DNA of 9,927 bases, from assembly GCA_937875035.1 (NCBI GenBank), contig CALNCF010000183.1, positions 1-9,927 on the forward strand, in the 5' to 3' direction. A program made the position numbers and the translations under genes. Below, piece after piece: positions 6,151 through 9,927 of the stretch. The number at the start of each line of letters is the position of its first letter. Position 1 is the stretch's first letter. The notes under the pieces were generated by a model. That model did not search any database, was not told where the DNA came from, and worked only from the letters and a program-made list of their open reading frames with translations. This DNA comes from an uncultured Sphingobacteriaceae bacterium (GTDB lineage: Bacteria > Bacteroidota > Bacteroidia > Sphingobacteriales > Sphingobacteriaceae).

Positions 6151-7725
6151 ATGGTAGAAGTAAGACCAGATGAAGTATCGGCGATCCTCAGACAGCAATT
6201 GTCGGGCTTAAAGTCGGAAACTGAATTAGAAGAAGTAGGTACCGTGCTGCAAGTGGGTGATGGTATTGCACGTGTATACGGCCTGACCAAAGTTCAATCG
6301 GGAGAACTGGTTGAATTTGAGAACGGGTTACAGGGTATCGTGCTGAACCTGGAAGAGGATAACGTGGGTGTGGTATTGTTAGGTTCTTCCGAAGCAATCA
6401 AAGAAGGTGACACGATCAAACGTACCAAGAAGATCGCATCTATCAAGGTAGGTGAAGGGATGCTTGGCCGTGTGGTAAACACGCTCGGACAGCCTATTGA
6501 TGGTAAAGGCCCGATCGCAGGCGAAGTATTCGAGATGCCTTTAGAGCGTAAAGCTCCGGGGGTAATTTACCGCCAGCCGGTAAATGAGCCGCTTCAAACC
6601 GGTATTAAAGCGATTGACGCGATGATCCCTATCGGCCGTGGCCAGCGTGAGCTGATCATCGGTGACCGCCAGACAGGTAAGACTGCGGTGGCGATCGACA
6701 CGATCATCAACCAGAAAGAATTTTATGATAAGGGACAGCCTGTATTCTGTATTTATGTAGCGATCGGTCAGAAAAACTCTACCGTAGCTTCTATTGTAAG
6801 AACACTGGAAGAAAAAGGCGCCCTGGCATATACAGTTATTGTAGCGGCTTCGGCAGCAGATCCTGCACCTATGCAGTTCTTTGCTCCGTTCGCAGGTGCT
6901 GCGATCGGGGAGTTCTTCCGCGATACAGGTCGTCCTGCACTGATCGTTTATGATGACTTATCGAAACAAGCGGTAGCTTATCGCGAGGTTTCCCTGCTGC
7001 TTCGTCGTCCGCCAGGACGTGAGGCATACCCGGGCGACGTATTCTACCTTCACTCCCGCTTATTAGAGCGTGCGGCGAAAGTAAATGCGACTGATTCGGT
7101 AGCGCAGGCGATGAACGATCTTCCGGATTCGATCCGTCACCTGGTAAAGGGTGGTGGTTCATTAACCGCACTTCCTATTATCGAAACACAGGCGGGGGAC
7201 GTTTCTGCGTACATTCCTACCAACGTGATCTCGATCAGCGACGGACAGATCTTCCTGGAGTCGAACCTGTTCAACGCGGGTGTACGTCCGGCGATCAACG
7301 TAGGTATCTCGGTATCGCGTGTGGGTGGTTCCGCGCAGATCAAATCCATGAAGAAAGTAGCGGGTACGCTGAAAGGCGACCAGGCTCAGTACCGTGAGTT
7401 AGAGGCGTTCTCTAAATTCGGTTCCGACCTGGATGCGGCTACCAAATTCGTGCTTGATAAGGGTGCGCGTAACGTAGAGATCCTGAAGCAAGGCCAGTAC
7501 CAGCCGATGTCTGTTGAAAAGCAGGTGGCCATTTTATATTGTGGTACAAAAGGCCTGATGCGTAATGTTCCTGTTGAAAAGGTTAAAGAATTTGAGAGCG
7601 AGTTCCTGAACCAGATGGAGATCACTCACAAAGAAACCCTGGAATCTATAAAACAAGGTAAGATCGACGACCAGATCACCGGAGTGATTGAGAAATTAGC
7701 GAAAGAAATCGCATCGAAATATTAA
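6151..7725 (+). CDS. atpA: ATP synthase F1 subunit alpha
   Basis: The 524-residue protein is slightly longer than E. coli alpha (513). The N-terminal beta-barrel (about 25-95) holds GDGIARVYGL. The nucleotide-binding domain has the P-loop GDRQTGKT (171-178), the Gln of which marks the non-catalytic alpha site, and a Walker B strand ALIVYDD ending at Asp268/Asp269. RRPPGREAYPGDVFYLHSRL (286-305), SLTALPIIETQAGDVSAYIP (337-356) and the SVSRVGGSAQ motif (Arg390, the arginine finger reaching the beta catalytic site) follow. The C-terminal helical domain runs from about 400 to 524. Between Asn322 and Gly334 (LPDSIRHLVKGG) the sequence differs from the proteobacterial form. The leader is A-rich (AACAAATAAAACATT) with no Shine-Dalgarno. 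Alpha alternates with beta in the F1 hexamer, but beta is not encoded in this operon. Confidence 0.98.
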   Translation: MVEVRPDEVSAILRQQLSGLKSETELEEVGTVLQVGDGIARVYGLTKVQSGELVEFENGLQGIVLNLEEDNVGVVLLGSSEAIKEGDTIKRTKKIASIKVGEGMLGRVVNTLGQPIDGKGPIAGEVFEMPLERKAPGVIYRQPVNEPLQTGIKAIDAMIPIGRGQRELIIGDRQTGKTAVAIDTIINQKEFYDKGQPVFCIYVAIGQKNSTVASIVRTLEEKGALAYTVIVAASAADPAPMQFFAPFAGAAIGEFFRDTGRPALIVYDDLSKQAVAYREVSLLLRRPPGREAYPGDVFYLHSRLLERAAKVNATDSVAQAMNDLPDSIRHLVKGGGSLTALPIIETQAGDVSAYIPTNVISISDGQIFLESNLFNAGVRPAINVGISVSRVGGSAQIKSMKKVAGTLKGDQAQYRELEAFSKFGSDLDAATKFVLDKGARNVEILKQGQYQPMSVEKQVAILYCGTKGLMRNVPVEKVKEFESEFLNQMEITHKETLESIKQGKIDDQITGVIEKLAKEIASKY

Positions 7726-7740
7726 TAATTTGAAGGTTTA

Positions 7741-7770
7741 CAGGTATGCCGGCCCCGGTCTGCATACCTG
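7741..7770 (+). promoter_or_regulatory. Stem-loop between atpA and atpG
   Basis: A perfect 9 bp stem (CAGGTATGC pairing with GCATACCTG) closes a 12 nt GC-rich loop. It starts 15 nt after the atpA stop and ends 40 nt before the atpG ATG. No T-run follows. It could stabilise upstream mRNA or lower atpG expression relative to atpA, in line with three alpha and one gamma per enzyme. Confidence 0.55.
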
Positions 7771-7810
7771 CTAATCAAACTTTCGAATCCCCAAATTTTC
7801 AGATCAGAAA

Positions 7811-8692
7811 ATGGCAAATTTAAAAGAGGTACGGTTAAGAATTGCTTCGGTTAACTCCACACAGCAGATCACGAAAGCCATGAAGATGGTTTCCGCGGCG
7901 AAGCTGAAAAGAGCAACGGATGCTATTACACAGATGCGTCCTTACGCAAATAAGCTGAAAGAGATTCTGGCAAATCTTTCTGCCAGCCTGGAAGGATCGG
8001 CGAGCGTATTCGCTACCGAACGCGAAGTGAAAAACGTGTTGGTAGTGGTGGTAACATCTAACCGCGGACTGGCGGGAGCATTTAATGCCAACGCGATCAA
8101 GACCGCGAACCTGTTGATCCAGAACAAATATGCCGCGCACAGGAACAACGGTACGCTGCATATCCTGGCGATCGGTAAGAAAGCGCAGGACTTCTATACC
8201 AAGAACAGGATGAATGTAATTGGTAACCATAATGAATTATTCAACGGGCTTAATTTTGAAACCTCTACACGGATCGCTGATGTGATCATGAAGGGTTTCG
8301 AAGAAGGTCAGTGGGATCGTGTGGAAGTGATCTACAACCAGTTTAAGAACGCGGCGGTACAGATTCTGACTACCGAGCAGCTGTTGCCGTTGGCTAAGAC
8401 TGAAAGTGCCGCAGCCAGCAAACAGAATACAGATTATATCCTGGAGCCTTCGCAGGCAGAGATCGTAGAGGAGCTTATCCCGAAATCGATCAAGATCCAG
8501 CTATACAAGGCCCTGCTTGATTCATACGCTTCTGAGCACGGCGCCCGTATGACTTCCATGGATAAAGCGACAGACAATGCCGGCGAGCTGCTGAAATCAT
8601 TACGCCTTTCATACAACCAGGCGCGCCAGGCAGCCATTACGAACGAGATCTTAGAGATCGTGAGTGGTGCGAATGCTTTATCTGCGCAGTAA
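7811..8692 (+). CDS. atpG: ATP synthase F1 subunit gamma (central rotor shaft)
   Basis: The 293-residue protein matches the usual gamma length. The N-terminal helix has the signature MANLKEVRLRIASVNSTQQI followed by TKAMKMVSAAKLKRA (about 1-35). The central Rossmann-like domain begins VLVVVVTSNRGLAGAFNANA (about 75-95). The C-terminal helix has MTSMDKATDNAGELLKSLRL, then the hallmark YNQARQAAITNEILEIVSGANAL (about 268-290). The two terminal helices form the coiled coil that rotates inside the alpha/beta hexamer and couples it to the c-ring. It is the last gene of the plus-strand operon; atpD and atpC do not follow, and a strong terminator lies 31 nt downstream. Confidence 0.97.
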   Translation: MANLKEVRLRIASVNSTQQITKAMKMVSAAKLKRATDAITQMRPYANKLKEILANLSASLEGSASVFATEREVKNVLVVVVTSNRGLAGAFNANAIKTANLLIQNKYAAHRNNGTLHILAIGKKAQDFYTKNRMNVIGNHNELFNGLNFETSTRIADVIMKGFEEGQWDRVEVIYNQFKNAAVQILTTEQLLPLAKTESAAASKQNTDYILEPSQAEIVEELIPKSIKIQLYKALLDSYASEHGARMTSMDKATDNAGELLKSLRLSYNQARQAAITNEILEIVSGANALSAQ

Positions 8693-8722
8693 GCCGGGTA
8701 CTAATACAAGATTTAAAACTAC

Positions 8723-8752
8723 AAAGGCAGCGTTACCCACGCTGCCTTTTTT
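8723..8752 (+). terminator. Terminator of the atp operon, probably bidirectional
   Basis: An 11 bp perfect stem (AAAGGCAGCGT/ACGCTGCCTTT) with a 5 nt loop is followed by more T (TTT before AG). It starts 31 nt after the atpG stop. On the minus strand the same hairpin is followed by TTTGTAG, and the convergent acetyltransferase gene stops 22 nt away, so it can serve both genes. Confidence 0.9.
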
Positions 8753-8773
8753 AGTGCTCTTTGCTTTCGTTAC

Positions 8774-9055
8774 TTATGCCAGCACATCGGCGAACTCGGC
8801 TTTCTTGTCGAACACCGATTTGGCAAAAGGACAGAGAGGAATGATCTTGATCCCCTTTTCACGTGCCATTTCTACGGCTGCCCGGACAAGCTGCAAGCCC
8901 GCGCCCTTGCCTTTCAGCTTTTCAGAAACCTCTGTATGATCGATAATGATCTTATCATCGCCTGCTTTTACATAGGTCATCTCGGCTAAGCGCTCGTTCT
9001 CTATTTCAATATAGAAAGCGCCCTTGGCGCCGTTTTCTTCATTTTTGACTTCCAT
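8774..9055 (-). CDS. Small GNAT-family N-acetyltransferase (NATD1/At1g77540-like)
   Basis: The 93-residue protein is a minimal GNAT domain. The order of motifs is GAFYIEIENERLAEMTY (about 12-28), IIIDHTEVSEKLKGKGAGLQ (36-55), which includes the acetyl-CoA pyrophosphate loop KGKGAG, and IKIIPLCPFAKSVF (69-82). His40 and Cys75 correspond to the catalytic-type His and Cys described in Arabidopsis At1g77540, and the very small size also fits the PF14542-type family. It should use acetyl-CoA; the acceptor is unknown for most bacterial members. It is cytoplasmic and appears to be transcribed alone, between terminators on both sides. The MEVKNEENGAKG start is the first in-frame ATG, 54 nt downstream of the prolyl oligopeptidase terminator. 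No convincing promoter consensus was seen. Confidence 0.87.
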   Translation of the reverse strand: MEVKNEENGAKGAFYIEIENERLAEMTYVKAGDDKIIIDHTEVSEKLKGKGAGLQLVRAAVEMAREKGIKIIPLCPFAKSVFDKKAEFADVLA

Positions 9056-9109
9056 AGCTGTTGTGTTTTGAACTTTAACCTGAATATAGCCGGTTTAAGC
9101 GGAAATAAA

Positions 9110-9135
9110 AAAGGGATACCTCCGGGTATCCCTTT
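9110..9135 (-). terminator. Terminator downstream of the prolyl oligopeptidase gene
   Basis: On the minus strand this is an 11 bp perfect stem (AAAGGGATACC/GGTATCCCTTT) with a 4 nt loop, followed by a T-rich tail (TTTATTT). It begins 25 nt after the stop of the minus-strand gene ending at 9160, as expected for intrinsic termination. It separates that gene from the acetyltransferase gene downstream on the same strand. Confidence 0.9.
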
Positions 9136-9159
9136 CATCATATCAATTAAAATATGGTA

Positions 9160-9927
9160 TTAGTATTTCATGCCCAGGTTCCAGAATACGAATGACCATA
9201 TATCGGTCGCTTCGTCGATCTGTTTCGAGGTTGGCTTGCCGGCTCCGTGACCTGCTTTTGCATCAATACGGATCAATACCGGGTTATCGCCTTTGTGCTT
9301 CTCCTGCAGGGTAGCCGCAAACTTGAACGAATGCGCAGGAACCACGCGGTCATCGTGATCGGCTGTGGTGATCAGGGTAGCCGGGTAGCTCACACTGTCT
9401 TTCAGGTTATGCAACGGGGAGTATTTGATCAGGTAATCGAACTGTTCCTTCTTGTTGCTGGCGCCATACTCTACAGCCCAACCCCATCCAATGGTAAACT
9501 GGTGATATCTCAGCATGTCGAGCACGCCTACCGCAGGGATCGCAACCTTGAACAGTTCCGGGCGCTGGGTCATGCATGCCCCGACGAGCAGGCCGCCGTT
9601 CGAGCCGCCATTGATGGCAAGCTTCGAGGAGTTCGTATATTTTTCGCTGATCAGGTATTCCGCGGCAGCGATAAAGTCGTCGAATACATTTTGCTTTTTG
9701 TCGAGCATACCCGCTTTGTGCCATTCTTCTCCATACTCGCCTCCGCCACGCAGGCTTGGCATAGCGAACACACCGCCGTTCTCCAGGAAGAGCATTCTCG
9801 ATACGCTGAAAGAAGGGGTGAGGCTGATGTTAAATCCTCCGTAGGCATACAGGAAGGTAGGGTTATTGCCATCCAGCTTCAGGCCTTTTTTATGAACGAT
9901 GAACATTGGAATCATGGTTCCGTCCTT
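9160..9927 (-). CDS. Prolyl oligopeptidase family serine peptidase (S9A), C-terminal catalytic domain, 5' part outside the window
   Basis: 255 C-terminal residues are visible; the frame stays open to the right edge, reading K-D-G-T before the first internal Met (codon at 9913-9915). That Met is not the start, because S9A enzymes have a beta-propeller of about 350-400 residues in front. The visible part is the alpha/beta-hydrolase domain: DGTMIPMFIVHKKG, YAYGGFNISL with the oxyanion-region YGGF, RGGGEYGEEWHKAG, the nucleophile Ser109 in GGSNGG, catalytic Asp192 (first Asp of the DDR in DHDDRVVPAHS), and His227 in KAGHGAGKP (numbered from the right-edge Lys). All three triad residues are present, so it should cleave after proline in short peptides. 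Whether it is secreted depends on the missing N-terminus. Its own terminator follows. Confidence 0.95.
   Translation of the reverse strand, partial: KDGTMIPMFIVHKKGLKLDGNNPTFLYAYGGFNISLTPSFSVSRMLFLENGGVFAMPSLRGGGEYGEEWHKAGMLDKKQNVFDDFIAAAEYLISEKYTNSSKLAINGGSNGGLLVGACMTQRPELFKVAIPAVGVLDMLRYHQFTIGWGWAVEYGASNKKEQFDYLIKYSPLHNLKDSVSYPATLITTADHDDRVVPAHSFKFAATLQEKHKGDNPVLIRIDAKAGHGAGKPTSKQIDEATDIWSFVFWNLGMKY

Noticed and set aside
8664..8939. A 91-codon plus-strand frame overlapping the atpG end and the acetyltransferase gene
   Set aside because: It runs through the strong terminator at 8723-8752 and is antisense to a conserved GNAT domain.
1..9927. Search for mobile elements, CRISPR arrays, tRNA/rRNA genes, phage or defence systems
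   Set aside because: No transposase, direct-repeat array, terminal inverted repeats, or structured RNA of those classes was visible; the window is conserved housekeeping content.

Overview
The window is an ordinary core region of a Bacteroidota chromosome, most likely from the Chitinophagales/Sphingobacteriales side of the phylum. The evidence is a T9SS-type PorW/SprE lipoprotein, the F-type ATP synthase order (atpZ - small membrane protein - atpB-E-F-H-A-G) with the beta and epsilon genes absent, the Bacteroidota-style ATP synthase a subunit with a secreted His-rich N-terminal extension, A-rich leaders instead of strong Shine-Dalgarno sites, and one TAnnTTTG-type promoter element. I see no mobile element, CRISPR array, tRNA or rRNA.

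Layout. Positions 1-1461 (minus strand) hold most of a tetratricopeptide lipoprotein of the PorW/SprE family; it starts with TTG and runs off the left edge. A short AT-rich divergent region (1462-1593) separates it from a plus-strand gene train that continues to 8692. The train opens with an M23 metallopeptidase with one membrane anchor (1594-2463) and a bactofilin (2467-2904), a pair that acts on cell-wall shape or remodelling in other bacteria. The bactofilin gene overlaps atpZ (2855-3082) by 50 nt, atpZ overlaps a four-helix AtpI-like membrane protein gene (3079-3468) by 4 nt, and then come atpB (a), atpE (c), atpF (b), atpH (delta), atpA (alpha) and atpG (gamma). The genes up to atpB are packed or overlapping. 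From atpE onward each junction is a 68-96 nt spacer carrying its own hairpin, before a strong terminator at 8723-8752.

Beyond the terminator, two minus-strand genes face the operon: a small NATD1/At1g77540-type GNAT acetyltransferase (8774-9055), and the C-terminal catalytic domain of an S9A prolyl oligopeptidase (9160-9927, entering from the right edge) with its own terminator at 9110-9135.

How the genes work together. The atp genes encode the whole membrane sector (a, c, b), the delta stalk subunit, and the alpha and gamma subunits of F1, plus two small assembly or ion-handling membrane proteins. Beta and epsilon must be encoded elsewhere. I found no convincing undescribed system. The points most worth a second look are the 50 nt bactofilin/atpZ overlap that ties cell-wall genes to the ATP synthase operon, the series of unrelated hairpins at the subunit junctions, the His-rich periplasmic extension of subunit a, and the uncharacterised four-helix protein between AtpZ and subunit a.
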